Shown here: positions 1 to 6,607 of the stretch, in pieces
How the letters are laid out: each line of letters begins with the position of its first letter
How positions within the stretch are numbered: position 1 is the first letter of the stretch
Assembly (NCBI GenBank): GCA_005777515.1
Contig: SXMA01000096.1
Location: forward strand, 1-10,092
Direction of reading: 5' to 3'
Source: Actinomycetota bacterium
GTDB taxonomy: Bacteria > Actinomycetota > Actinomycetes > Nanopelagicales > Nanopelagicaceae
Length of the DNA stretch: 10,092 nt
Notes under the pieces: generated by a model
Database searches by the model: none
The model's input: only the letters and a program-made list of their open reading frames with translations
Told to the model about the DNA's origin: nothing
Position numbers and translations under genes: made by a program

Positions 1-345
1 CCAGTTCAAGGGATGTCGAGCGCTGATTATCAACATGGTCCAATAGCAACCCTTAATAAAAACAGCCAAGTAATTGTCTTAGCTCCTTCGGGAATGCCTA
101 AGAAAGCACTGGAAGATTCAATAGCTCGTATTCGCCAGAGCGGGCCAGAGTTAATCTGGCTTGGAAGCAATCAACTTGCGCTTAAGGAAGAGAAAGTCAT
201 AAAAGGTTCTACGCAGGCAAGCGAAGAAGAGTCAACGATAATTGACGCTGCGCTAATTCAATACCTGACTCTAGGATTTGCAGTCAAGAATGGATTCAAT
301 CCAGATTCACCTGCGGGGCTCAGTAAGATTACCCTCACAAATTGA
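1..345 (+). CDS. SIS-domain sugar-phosphate isomerase/deaminase, C-terminal part (5' truncated by window edge)
   Basis: The frame is open from base 1 and ends at TGA 343-345, so about 114 C-terminal residues are visible. An ATG at 13 is internal, because the frame continues upstream (PVQG) and the visible part is only the end of a SIS fold. The segment SSADYQHGPIA matches the conserved HGP region of GlmS/AgaS/NagB-II-type SIS domains, and the tail PDSPAGLSKITLT matches the usual ending of this group (PxxPRGLxKVT). Relatives isomerise or deaminate aminosugar phosphates such as glucosamine-6-phosphate, or remove fructosamine groups; they act in the cytosol. The catalytic part is outside the window, so the exact reaction cannot be told. 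The gene converges on the dehydrogenase gene at 348 with a gap of only two bases, leaving no room for a terminator between them. Family assignment is firm; substrate is inference. Confidence 0.82.
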   Translation, partial: PVQGMSSADYQHGPIATLNKNSQVIVLAPSGMPKKALEDSIARIRQSGPELIWLGSNQLALKEEKVIKGSTQASEEESTIIDAALIQYLTLGFAVKNGFNPDSPAGLSKITLTN

Positions 346-347
346 AA

Positions 348-1358
348 TCACCAATCCAATAGGCTGATGATTTCATCATCATTTATTCTGTTCGGCTCTA
401 CTAATCTGGCCTGTGAATACCAATGATTTTGTTCAACGGTATACGTCTGAAGTCTTCTCAAACTTTCAAGTACTTCATCGCGCTTTACTCCCAAATCTTC
501 TAATCGATGTCTAGTCTTAGCTAAAGTTATTGTTTCTTTAGCTCGTTGGAAGTTGTTTCCTTGGAGGTAAGACATTATCAATACACCCATGCTTACTAAT
601 TCCCCATGAAGAATTGTCCTGCCTGTTACTTCCTCAAAAGTGTAGGCAAAGAAGTGCTCTGATCCTTCTTCAAATCTTGCATGTCCCATGTCATGACAAC
701 GCCAACCGATGTCGCGATGTAATTCCATTAATCTCCTTAAGCCATCATCGGTAAGCTCGGCAATTCCCGGAGCACATTGATAAAGCTCGTCTAGGTATGT
801 CTGAGAAATTTTTGGCATCTCGGTAGTCCAACCAAATTCATCTTTGCCAGCCTCATGAGCTAATTTCCAGTCAAACCAGGCGGTTTGGCAAGAGAGAACG
901 TCACCGATTCCGCTGGTAACCATCGACTTTGGTGCAGCGCGAAAGAGCTCAAAATCAACATAGACCATCTCAGGGACCGCGTCGCCCTCGTAGCGCACAC
1001 CGCCTCTATCTCGAAGAGCAGACATTCGTGTGAAACATGCGTCAACACTTGGAAGAGAGGGAAACTGCAACAGAGGTAATTGTCGTCTCCAATGAATCCA
1101 CTTGGCAGTATCCATCGCCCCGCCTCCACCAAGGCCAATAATCGTCACGGCCGGAGATTTTTTAGCAAGAGTATCTAGGTGCTGTGGAGAGAGATCGCCA
1201 GATTGGATTATTTGCAGAGGTCTGTTTTCAATTTTCTTATCGAGTAAGGCCCAAGGTTCAGGTTGAGTTATAAGAATGTAATCTCCAGCGTTATTTATTG
1301 CATCTACAGAAATATTATTTCCGTATGTTGCATTAAAGCCTTGAGCCTTAAACGTCAT
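348..1358 (-). CDS. Glycerol-1-phosphate dehydrogenase-like / Fe-ADH_2 family metal-dependent dehydrogenase
   Basis: A 336-residue protein with the two-domain plan of the sn-glycerol-1-phosphate dehydrogenase, iron-alcohol dehydrogenase and dehydroquinate synthase superfamily. The N-terminal part carries the nucleotide-binding glycine loop GLGGGGAMDTAK (75-86), followed by PSLPSVDACFT (100-110). The C-terminal part shows the expected metal ligands: Asp153 in SGIGD, His235 in EGSEHFF and His251 in LHGE. The stretch GIGDVLSCQTAWFDWKLA is especially close to the G1PDH/EgsA branch. The family oxidises or reduces polyol or sugar phosphates with NAD(P). The start is ATG 1358-1356 with GGAGAA about 5 bases upstream, and it overlaps the stop of the PIG-L gene (ATGA), so the two are translationally coupled. 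True G1PDH makes archaeal-type glycerol phosphate, which is unexpected in a sugar-use operon. A different polyol or aminosugar substrate is likely, but that is inference. Confidence 0.8.
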   Translation of the reverse strand: MTFKAQGFNATYGNNISVDAINNAGDYILITQPEPWALLDKKIENRPLQIIQSGDLSPQHLDTLAKKSPAVTIIGLGGGGAMDTAKWIHWRRQLPLLQFPSLPSVDACFTRMSALRDRGGVRYEGDAVPEMVYVDFELFRAAPKSMVTSGIGDVLSCQTAWFDWKLAHEAGKDEFGWTTEMPKISQTYLDELYQCAPGIAELTDDGLRRLMELHRDIGWRCHDMGHARFEEGSEHFFAYTFEEVTGRTILHGELVSMGVLIMSYLQGNNFQRAKETITLAKTRHRLEDLGVKRDEVLESLRRLQTYTVEQNHWYSQARLVEPNRINDDEIISLLDW

Positions 1359-2155
1359 TTCAGTTCTCCATATTCATCAATTAATTGATTTATTTTGTCT
1401 GGTCCTATAATTCTATACTTCTCTAACCCTCGATTACGCAGTAGTAATTGAGCGAATATTTTTGGATTCTTCTGACATTCATTTTGTAATTTACTGAATG
1501 AATAGCCTAAAAACTCTGCCTGCAAACTAGCTTGCGCAACCATATTGCTAAGCATAGTTCTATGTAGTGAGATCAGTTCGATTAATCGATCTTCGTAATC
1601 TAAAATATCAAGAAAGTGAGTTTCCTCCACAACGCTTCTTCCAAAATACCACCTCTCTATTGGTAGATGAGGTGCTAACTGGTCTACTTCTCCACTTGGG
1701 TGTTTATCAAACCCTGCGGTCCAACAAGCCTCAGCCACTGCTTTACCGACCAAAATGTGATCTTGGTTATCCTCGAATTTAATTGAATCTGGGTCAAAAC
1801 TCATTACCAAATATGGCCTTATCTCTCTAATTACCGTAACGATTTGATTCCGAAGTGAAACCTCGCTTTTATCTCCCAGAGTATCTGTCGGATATCCAAA
1901 TTCTGATAGAGAATAAATACCAAGGGCAGATAAGACCTCGTCAAACTCAGATTTATTTCTTCTGATAGTCTCCGCTTCATCAAGACCCCAGCTATCCCAA
2001 CGGTCATCAGTAACTCTAATAACGTGGATCTTCCAACCTTCATCCAAGAGCGCCAAGGTGGCCGCCCCGCAAAATAAGAGCAAGTCATCGGCATGAGAGA
2101 TAACTATCAGACCAGTTTTTTGTTTAGTGAGTGGAATCTGAAGCCTTTTAGACAA
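1355..2155 (-). CDS. PIG-L family de-N-acetylase (LmbE-like)
   Basis: A 266-residue protein of the PIG-L/LmbE fold, which includes zinc-dependent deacetylases of N-acetylglucosaminyl compounds such as MshB. The N-terminal motif is SHADDLLLFCG, giving His21 and Asp24 as zinc ligands and Asp23 as catalytic base. The third zinc ligand is probably His133 in NQDHILVG. Family members usually read (A/P)HPDDE; here Pro is Ala and the Glu is Leu, a mild departure that leaves the H-x-D-D core intact. There is no signal peptide, so it should be cytosolic. The start is a TTG at 2155-2153, supported by a strong GGAGGG Shine-Dalgarno three bases away; there is no Met codon until residue 118. It is the first gene of a two-gene operon with the dehydrogenase, and reads divergently from the transporter. 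It probably deacetylates an imported N-acetylated sugar or its derivative; the substrate is inferred only from context. Confidence 0.82.
   Translation of the reverse strand: MSKRLQIPLTKQKTGLIVISHADDLLLFCGAATLALLDEGWKIHVIRVTDDRWDSWGLDEAETIRRNKSEFDEVLSALGIYSLSEFGYPTDTLGDKSEVSLRNQIVTVIREIRPYLVMSFDPDSIKFEDNQDHILVGKAVAEACWTAGFDKHPSGEVDQLAPHLPIERWYFGRSVVEETHFLDILDYEDRLIELISLHRTMLSNMVAQASLQAEFLGYSFSKLQNECQKNPKIFAQLLLRNRGLEKYRIIGPDKINQLIDEYGELK
2108..2116 (+). promoter_or_regulatory. Candidate regulator site CAGACCAGT inside the start of the PIG-L gene
   Basis: The 12-base string TATCAGACCAGT (2105-2116) also occurs, in reverse orientation, at 7324-7313 upstream of the GNAT-GH1 operon. It contains the CAGACCAG octamer, which is a half of the TGGTCTAGACCA-type operator known for DasR/NagR (HutC-type GntR) proteins. 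Here it lies within PIG-L codons 14-16, about 40 bases after the start, so it would act as a downstream operator if real. It could equally be coding coincidence. Confidence 0.3.
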
Positions 2156-2170
2156 TTTCCCTCCAAAAAT

Positions 2171-2182
2171 AGACCAGACCAG
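2171..2182 (+). promoter_or_regulatory. Tandem AGACC repeat, candidate GntR-type operator upstream of PIG-L
   Basis: AGACCAGACCAG is two overlapping copies of AGACCAG, the second forming CAGACCAG (2175-2182). Aligned with the reverse complement of 7309-7322, the stretch 2174-2187 matches at 10 of 14 positions. It sits just upstream of the PIG-L Shine-Dalgarno, so a protein bound here would block that operon. Binding is inferred; only the repeat is seen. Confidence 0.4.
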
Positions 2183-2216
2183 AATCAGCCCTGTTATGAG
2201 ATTGTTGTAGTAAACC

Positions 2217-2235
2217 CTTAATAAATCAAGAGTTG
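2217..2235 (+). repeat. 19-bp conserved intergenic element, copy 1
   Basis: The sequence CTTAATAAATCAAGAGTTG is repeated in inverted orientation at 7355-7337, with 18 of 19 positions identical (A versus T at position 12). Both copies lie in divergent intergenic regions of this locus and both are followed by AGACCA(C/G)T, after 12 bases here and 16 bases in the other copy. Such a match between two noncoding regions points to a shared regulatory element, either an operator or a promoter core. Its orientation cannot be decided from the sequence: read one way it faces the binding-protein gene, read the other way it faces PIG-L. Confidence 0.6.
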
Positions 2236-2246
2236 GTGGGTATTTT
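2218..2246 (+). promoter_or_regulatory. Candidate promoter of the sugar transporter operon
   Basis: A possible -35 box TTAATA (2218-2223) and -10 box TATTTT (2241-2246) are 17 bases apart; each matches the sigma-70 consensus at four of six positions. The AGACCACT half-site starts two bases after the -10, where a repressor would cover the transcription start. The other copy of the 19-bp element lacks a -10 at this spacing, so the call is tentative. Confidence 0.3.
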
Positions 2247-2255
2247 TAGACCACT
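2247..2255 (+). promoter_or_regulatory. Dre-like half-site TAGACCACT upstream of the binding-protein gene
   Basis: TAGACCACT equals one full arm of the DasR-type operator described for actinobacteria, A(C/G)TGGTCTAGACCA(C/G)T; the opposite arm is not conserved here. It lies 17 bases before the ATG of the binding protein and directly after the candidate -10. It suggests control by a HutC-type GntR regulator such as the one encoded at 7379. Confidence 0.4.
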
Positions 2256-2257
2256 TA

Positions 2258-2269
2258 GGGGTGCGCCCC
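2258..2269 (+). promoter_or_regulatory. GC-rich hairpin over the Shine-Dalgarno of the binding-protein gene
   Basis: GGGGTGCGCCCC is a near-perfect 12-base palindrome (GGGG and CCCC arms, central GC, one T-G wobble). It includes the only Shine-Dalgarno-like run (AGGGG, 2257-2261) before ATG 2273. In RNA it could mask the ribosome site. Such a GC-rich block stands out in A+T-rich intergenic sequence. The regulatory role is inferred. Confidence 0.35.
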
Positions 2270-2272
2270 GCA

Positions 2273-3556
2273 ATGAAAGGAAAACACTTGTTAAAGAGAA
2301 GAAATTTCAAGGTAGTCGCTCTAGTTGCGGCTGCAGTTTTAACTCTGAGCGCATGTAGCAGTGACTCAGAATCTGGTGGTGAAGTAGGTGGAGAGATTAA
2401 TGTCTTTTTGATTCCTAGCCCATCATCTACCTCAATTCAGAGCTTTATTCCAGAGTTTGAAGCGGAAACTGGAATCAAAGTAAATGTATCTGAGACACCA
2501 TACGGTGAAGCACATCAGAAACAACTCCTTAGCTACAATCAAAAAGCGGGAGCATATGACATTGCACAATTTGACAACACATACTTAGCCCCGTTCTGCC
2601 AAGCCAAAGCAATGTTGCCTCTTGATTCATACATTTCTGGATCTGATGAATATGACATCAATGATTTTGGAAAAGGACAGCAAGATTATGGTAAGTGCAA
2701 GGGTGAGACCCTAGGTCTAACTCTAAGTACCGAGCCAATGATTCAATGGTACAGAACTGATCTCTACGAGAAGCTTGGATTAACTCCAGCTAAGACATGG
2801 GATGAGTACTACAACAATGCCAAGAAGGTTCAGGCTGCCGGATTTGGCGGACAGATCATGGGCTTTGGTCCAAACGTATCTTGGTGGTGGATGACGCTAG
2901 TTTGGTCATTTGGAGGAGCTCTCTACGACGAGAATCTCAATCCTGTGGTTAATTCGAAGGAAGCAGTTGCTGCCACTGATTATCTAAAGAAGTTACTTGA
3001 AGTCTCACCAAAGGGAGCAATTACGGCAACCGGTGATGACACCACAAGTAAATTCCTTGGTGAAGATATTGGAGCAATGCTCAACTACTCCGGATACTAT
3101 GGAATGGCTCTTGATCCAAGCATCAATAAGAATGCTGGAAAGATTGGTACAGCTCCAGCGCCTATGGGCACCGTAGACACCACCCATCTTGCTGGATGGA
3201 ATATCGGAGTCCCTGCTGATGCAAAGAATCCTGATGCTGCTTGGAAGTTCCTCGAATTCGTTCTAGGAAAGACCAATTCAGTGAAGTATCTTGAGTCAGG
3301 CGCGGCAGCGATTGGTCGCCAGTCAATTATCAACAATGCGGATTTAGTGGCAAAGAATCCATACCTACCGCAGTTGGAGATTCCATCAAGCTCACGCATT
3401 GAGAGATATCCACAAATTGCGGTTTGGCCAGAGTTTGAGGTTGCCGCAATTGATGCTGTAACTCAGGTTCTCACTGGGAAGCAGAAGTCTCAGGCAGCAT
3501 TGGATGCGCTCAACGAGAAGCTCAAACCGATACTTGCAAAAGAGCCTAAGAGCTAA
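2273..3556 (+). CDS. Sugar ABC transporter substrate-binding lipoprotein (CUT1 type)
   Basis: With the ATG at 2273 this is a 427-residue extracytoplasmic solute-binding protein of family 1. It starts with a lipoprotein signal peptide: basic residues 2-13, a hydrophobic core, and lipobox LSAC with Cys28 as the lipidated residue, then a Ser/Asp/Gly-rich linker. The mature part shows INVFLIPSPSS, the FEAETGIKVNV strand typical of this fold, and many aromatics that could stack on sugar rings (Trp204-206, Trp211, Tyr273, Tyr276, Trp309). Two further cysteines, 109 and 142, could form a disulfide. A GTG at 2261 in the same frame would add four residues, but it lacks a ribosome site and spoils the signal start, so ATG 2273 is preferred. 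It heads the transporter operon, with the first permease 46 bases downstream. The bound sugar cannot be read from sequence; context favours a beta-linked oligosaccharide or aminosugar. Confidence 0.9.
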   Translation: MKGKHLLKRRNFKVVALVAAAVLTLSACSSDSESGGEVGGEINVFLIPSPSSTSIQSFIPEFEAETGIKVNVSETPYGEAHQKQLLSYNQKAGAYDIAQFDNTYLAPFCQAKAMLPLDSYISGSDEYDINDFGKGQQDYGKCKGETLGLTLSTEPMIQWYRTDLYEKLGLTPAKTWDEYYNNAKKVQAAGFGGQIMGFGPNVSWWWMTLVWSFGGALYDENLNPVVNSKEAVAATDYLKKLLEVSPKGAITATGDDTTSKFLGEDIGAMLNYSGYYGMALDPSINKNAGKIGTAPAPMGTVDTTHLAGWNIGVPADAKNPDAAWKFLEFVLGKTNSVKYLESGAAAIGRQSIINNADLVAKNPYLPQLEIPSSSRIERYPQIAVWPEFEVAAIDAVTQVLTGKQKSQAALDALNEKLKPILAKEPKS

Positions 3557-3602
3557 TCAACTCAAAGACTAAGGCTTGGGCCTGGCACAATAGTGAAAGA
3601 GA

Positions 3603-4499
3603 ATGATCACTAAAGTGTCCAGGCCCAATTTGCTGCGCAGGAAGAATCTTCGCCCTGTCGCACACTTAACTATTCCGACTTGGATTTTTCTCGCATTGGT
3701 TGTGCTGATTCCGTTCTTCTATGGGATTTACATATCCTTTCTAAATATTAATCTGGCCTCATTTCTCCCACCAAGCTTTGTGGGATTTGATAACTATCAG
3801 ACCGTGTTAGCTGCTTCTGAGACTTGGTCAACACTTCGAATCACCTTGATTATTACTCTTATTGGTTTACTTATGCAGATACCAATCGGAATACTTCTAG
3901 CCTTAGTGCTGCATGAAAACTTGCGTGGCACAAAAATATTTCGTTCCATCTTAATCACTCCAATGCTCCTAACCCCGGTTGCAGTCGGTCTGACTTATAG
4001 ATTTATGTTTGATACTGACCTTGGTGTTATCAACTGGGCTTTAGGAAGTATTGGAATAGAGAAAGTAAATTGGTTAGGATCACAAACTAGTGCTCTGTTC
4101 GCCATAATAATTGTGGACTCTTGGCAATCAATTCCTTTTGTTATGCTCTTAGTCTTAGCGGCACTAACCGCCATTTCATCCTCTCTATATGAGGCAGCTA
4201 GAGTTGACGGAGCTACAGCGAGCCAGATATTTCGCCGGATTACGTTGCCATTAATAACACCAACGCTCTTGGTGATAACCATGATCAAAATTATGGATTT
4301 TTTAAAACTTTTTGACACGCTTTTTATTCTCACCCGAGGAGGTCCAGGAAATGCGACTACAACCCTCGGACTTTGGACATATAAGACCGGATTTGTATTC
4401 CTTGAGTTCTCGAGAGCTGCAGCCCTTGGGGTAATAATTACCATAATCACGCTTCCGGTCTATTTTCTTTGGCGTCGAGCCTCAAAGGGAGTGCGATGA
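3603..4499 (+). CDS. Sugar ABC transporter permease 1 (MalF/UgpA-like)
   Basis: A 298-residue integral membrane protein of the binding-protein-dependent permease family (CUT1). About six hydrophobic spans are visible, the first near residues 23-46, others near 78-103, 113-135, 164-190, 215-235 and 270-290. The ATPase-contacting EAA loop is clear: YEAARVDGATASQIFRRITLP, starting at Glu197, with the invariant Gly203. The following LFDTLFILTRGGPGNAT is typical of the MalF/UgpA partner of such pairs. It forms the membrane channel with the next gene, whose start overlaps its stop. The ribosome site is weak (GAAAGAG just before ATG 3603), consistent with delivery of ribosomes from the upstream gene. 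Confidence 0.9.
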   Translation: MITKVSRPNLLRRKNLRPVAHLTIPTWIFLALVVLIPFFYGIYISFLNINLASFLPPSFVGFDNYQTVLAASETWSTLRITLIITLIGLLMQIPIGILLALVLHENLRGTKIFRSILITPMLLTPVAVGLTYRFMFDTDLGVINWALGSIGIEKVNWLGSQTSALFAIIIVDSWQSIPFVMLLVLAALTAISSSLYEAARVDGATASQIFRRITLPLITPTLLVITMIKIMDFLKLFDTLFILTRGGPGNATTTLGLWTYKTGFVFLEFSRAAALGVIITIITLPVYFLWRRASKGVR

Positions 4500-5317
4500 T
4501 TCTTAAGCGAAGCGCCTCTTACTCTCTTTTGTTTCTTGCCTCATTTCTTTCACTATTTCCACTCTTTTGGACCATAAGCACTTCAATAAAGGATCGAGTA
4601 GATAGTTATAGCTTGCCGCCAAAATTTTTTACCTTCACTCCTACTCTAAAAAACTACACATCACTCTTTTCTCTCGAAAAGTTTTGGCAAATCTACTCCA
4701 ATAGCATCATTATTACTTTGGGAAGCACACTTATTTGCTTAGCGGTAGGAAGTCTTGCAGCTTATGCATTGGCAAGGAAACCAAAATTCAGAGGTAGAAC
4801 TCCCTTAGAGGGATTAATGATTGCGATAAGAGCGCTTCCGGCAATCGTGTTGCTTTTACCAATATATAAACTAAGTTCATATTTAGATCTCTATGATTCA
4901 AAGTTAGGGTTGATTCTCATTTTTGCAGGATTTAATATCCCATTTGCAATTTGGTTAATGATGAGTTTTTTTGAACAGATACCTGTTGAAATTGAAGAAT
5001 CAGCTAGAGTCGATGGGGCTTCAACCTTCAAAATGTTTACTCGAATCATCTTGCCTTTAGCGGCGCCTGGCTTGGTAGCAACGGGGATATTTGTCTCTCT
5101 TCTTTCTTGGAATGAATTTCTAATTCCTGTGATTATGGCTGGAGAGAACTCAAAAACCCTTCCAGTGCTGGTTGCCAGCTTCATAAGTAATCGCACCCTT
5201 GATTGGGGCCCTATGGCAGCTGCTGCTACGGTGGCTTTGATACCTATAGTTCTATTGACAGTAGTAATTCAGCGTTGGTTAGTAGCTGGACTTTCAAGCG
5301 GGGCTGTTAAGGAGTAG
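4496..5317 (+). CDS. Sugar ABC transporter permease 2 (MalG/UgpE-like)
   Basis: A 273-residue CUT1 permease. The ATG at 4496 overlaps the TGA of permease 1 (ATGA) and has AGGGAG (4486-4491) four bases upstream, so it is preferred to a TTG at 4469 that would add nine residues and lacks a comparable site. Hydrophobic spans lie near 8-30, 70-93, 107-126, 137-159, 190-213 and 241-262. The EAA loop is [21 protein letters not shown], starting at Glu167, and [11 protein letters not shown] (205-215) is typical of the MalG side. It completes the transmembrane pair. No ATP-binding gene follows: the next gene is convergent and its end overlaps this one by 24 bases, so the ATPase must be encoded elsewhere, probably a shared MsiK-like subunit. 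Confidence 0.9.
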   Translation: MILKRSASYSLLFLASFLSLFPLFWTISTSIKDRVDSYSLPPKFFTFTPTLKNYTSLFSLEKFWQIYSNSIIITLGSTLICLAVGSLAAYALARKPKFRGRTPLEGLMIAIRALPAIVLLLPIYKLSSYLDLYDSKLGLILIFAGFNIPFAIWLMMSFFEQIPVEIEESARVDGASTFKMFTRIILPLAAPGLVATGIFVSLLSWNEFLIPVIMAGENSKTLPVLVASFISNRTLDWGPMAAAATVALIPIVLLTVVIQRWLVAGLSSGAVKE

Positions 5318-6607
5318 TTGTCTATAGTAGAAAGCGCTCTTTTTTGGCGTTCTTTTTTGAGTCTTGTAATCAACATAGATGAGTCCAAATCTCTTCTCAT
5401 ATCCATGAGCCCACTCAAAATTATCCAGAAAGCTCCAAGCAAAGTATCCCAGGATTGGTGCACCCTGGCTTTTTGCTGATTTCATCGCATCTAGGTGTCG
5501 CACTAAATAATCAATACGTTCGTCATCGATAACCTGACCATTAATAATTTCATCATTCCAAGCAGAGCCATTCTCAGTTATATAGATTGCCTTTGGTGAA
5601 TATTCTTTTGAGATACGAAGCAGAATCTCTTCAAAGGCTTGGGGGTGCACCTCCCAATTCATTGCAGTTCTTTTAACATTTTCACGATTGACACTTCTTA
5701 TAGGTAGAGGCTTTGAGTTTTGATCTGCCGCCACGGTCTGTCTGAAATAGAAGTTAACGCCAAGAAAATCTAAATCTTGGGAAATTAATGTCATATCTCC
5801 ACTATGAATTTCTGGAGATGCACCTAAAGCATCGATTACATCTGCAGGATAAGTTCTGCCAAAGACTGGATTAAGAAACCATCGATTATCAAAGCCATCT
5901 GCTAATTGAGCAGCGTTCCTATCCTCTTGACTATCAGTTGCTGGAACTGCTGGAGTAACATTAATAACAATTCCAACATTTACTTCAGAAACATTGCTTC
6001 TGATTACTTGGCAAGCCAATCCATGGGACATGAGCAGATTGTGAGAGACATTTAAGGCTGTTTGCAGATTTTTTATACCAGGAGCCATATCGCCGTATAA
6101 GTGACCAAGCCAAGCGCTACATAATGGTTCATTCAATGTCATCCAATTTTTGACCCGATCACCAAATCGAGAGGTGAGCACTTCGCCATATTCACCAAAC
6201 CACTCCACAACTTCGCGGTTATTCCAGCCACCACGTAGCTGCAACGCCTCTGGCAGATCCCAGTGGTACATGGTTAACCAAGGGGCAATTTCACGCTCTA
6301 AGAGTGAGTCAATCAAACGGTCATAAAAATCTAACCCCAATTCATTTATCTTTCCAACGCCGTTTGGCATAACTCTTGGCCAAGCCACAGAGAATCGATA
6401 AGCCTTAACGCCCATCCATTTCATTAAATCTAAATCTTCCTTGTAGCGATGGTAGTGATCGCAGGCAATATCCCCGTTATCAAAATTAGCCACCTTTCCG
6501 GGAAATTTACAGAAGGTATCCCAGATTGATTGACCTCTACCATCCTTATTAGCAGCACCTTCAATTTGATATGAAGATGTGGCAACACCCCAAAGAAAAT
6601 CGTTCAT
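5294..6607 (-). CDS. GH1 family beta-glycosidase (beta-glucosidase-like)
   Basis: A 437-residue protein, the usual full length for bacterial glycoside hydrolase family 1 single-domain enzymes. It begins [15 protein letters not shown], with sugar-binding Gln14 and the family N-terminal signature. The YHWDLP motif (114-119) supplies His115. The catalytic acid/base is Glu160 in TLNEP and the nucleophile is Glu345 in ITENG. Aglycone and glycone residues near the end are in [11 protein letters not shown] (389-399). All key residues are present, so it should be an active retaining hydrolase. There is no signal peptide, so it cleaves imported beta-glycosides in the cytosol. The start ATG overlaps the stop of the GNAT gene (ATGA), so it is translationally coupled to it. 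Its 3' end overlaps the convergent permease 2 by 24 bases. The sugar (glucosyl, galactosyl, fucosyl or aminosugar) is not determined by these motifs. Confidence 0.92.
   Translation of the reverse strand: MNDFLWGVATSSYQIEGAANKDGRGQSIWDTFCKFPGKVANFDNGDIACDHYHRYKEDLDLMKWMGVKAYRFSVAWPRVMPNGVGKINELGLDFYDRLIDSLLEREIAPWLTMYHWDLPEALQLRGGWNNREVVEWFGEYGEVLTSRFGDRVKNWMTLNEPLCSAWLGHLYGDMAPGIKNLQTALNVSHNLLMSHGLACQVIRSNVSEVNVGIVINVTPAVPATDSQEDRNAAQLADGFDNRWFLNPVFGRTYPADVIDALGASPEIHSGDMTLISQDLDFLGVNFYFRQTVAADQNSKPLPIRSVNRENVKRTAMNWEVHPQAFEEILLRISKEYSPKAIYITENGSAWNDEIINGQVIDDERIDYLVRHLDAMKSAKSQGAPILGYFAWSFLDNFEWAHGYEKRFGLIYVDYKTQKRTPKKSAFYYRQLLLNSPA

Noticed and set aside
1678..1686. ACTGGTCTA in the PIG-L gene as an operator half-site
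   Set aside because: It matches a dre arm but lies in mid-gene about 470 bases from the start; roughly five AGACCA/TGGTCT hexamers are expected by chance in the window.
2706..2718. AGACC-CTA-GGTCT palindrome as another operator
   Set aside because: It lies deep in the binding-protein coding sequence, lacks the AGACCA core, and short palindromes of this size are expected by chance.
3572..3583. AGGC-TTGG-GCCT stem between the binding-protein and permease 1 genes, as a terminator or attenuator
   Set aside because: Only four-base arms and no run of T afterwards; too weak to call.
2101..3803. TAACTATCAGACC repeated at 2101-2113 and 3791-3803
   Set aside because: Both copies are coding, in different frames and strands; about one 13-base match is expected by chance in 10 kb.
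3995..4450. Long minus-strand open frame of 151 codons opposite permease 1
   Set aside because: It mirrors the coding strand of a clear permease, has no family resemblance and no ribosome site; treated as a shadow frame.
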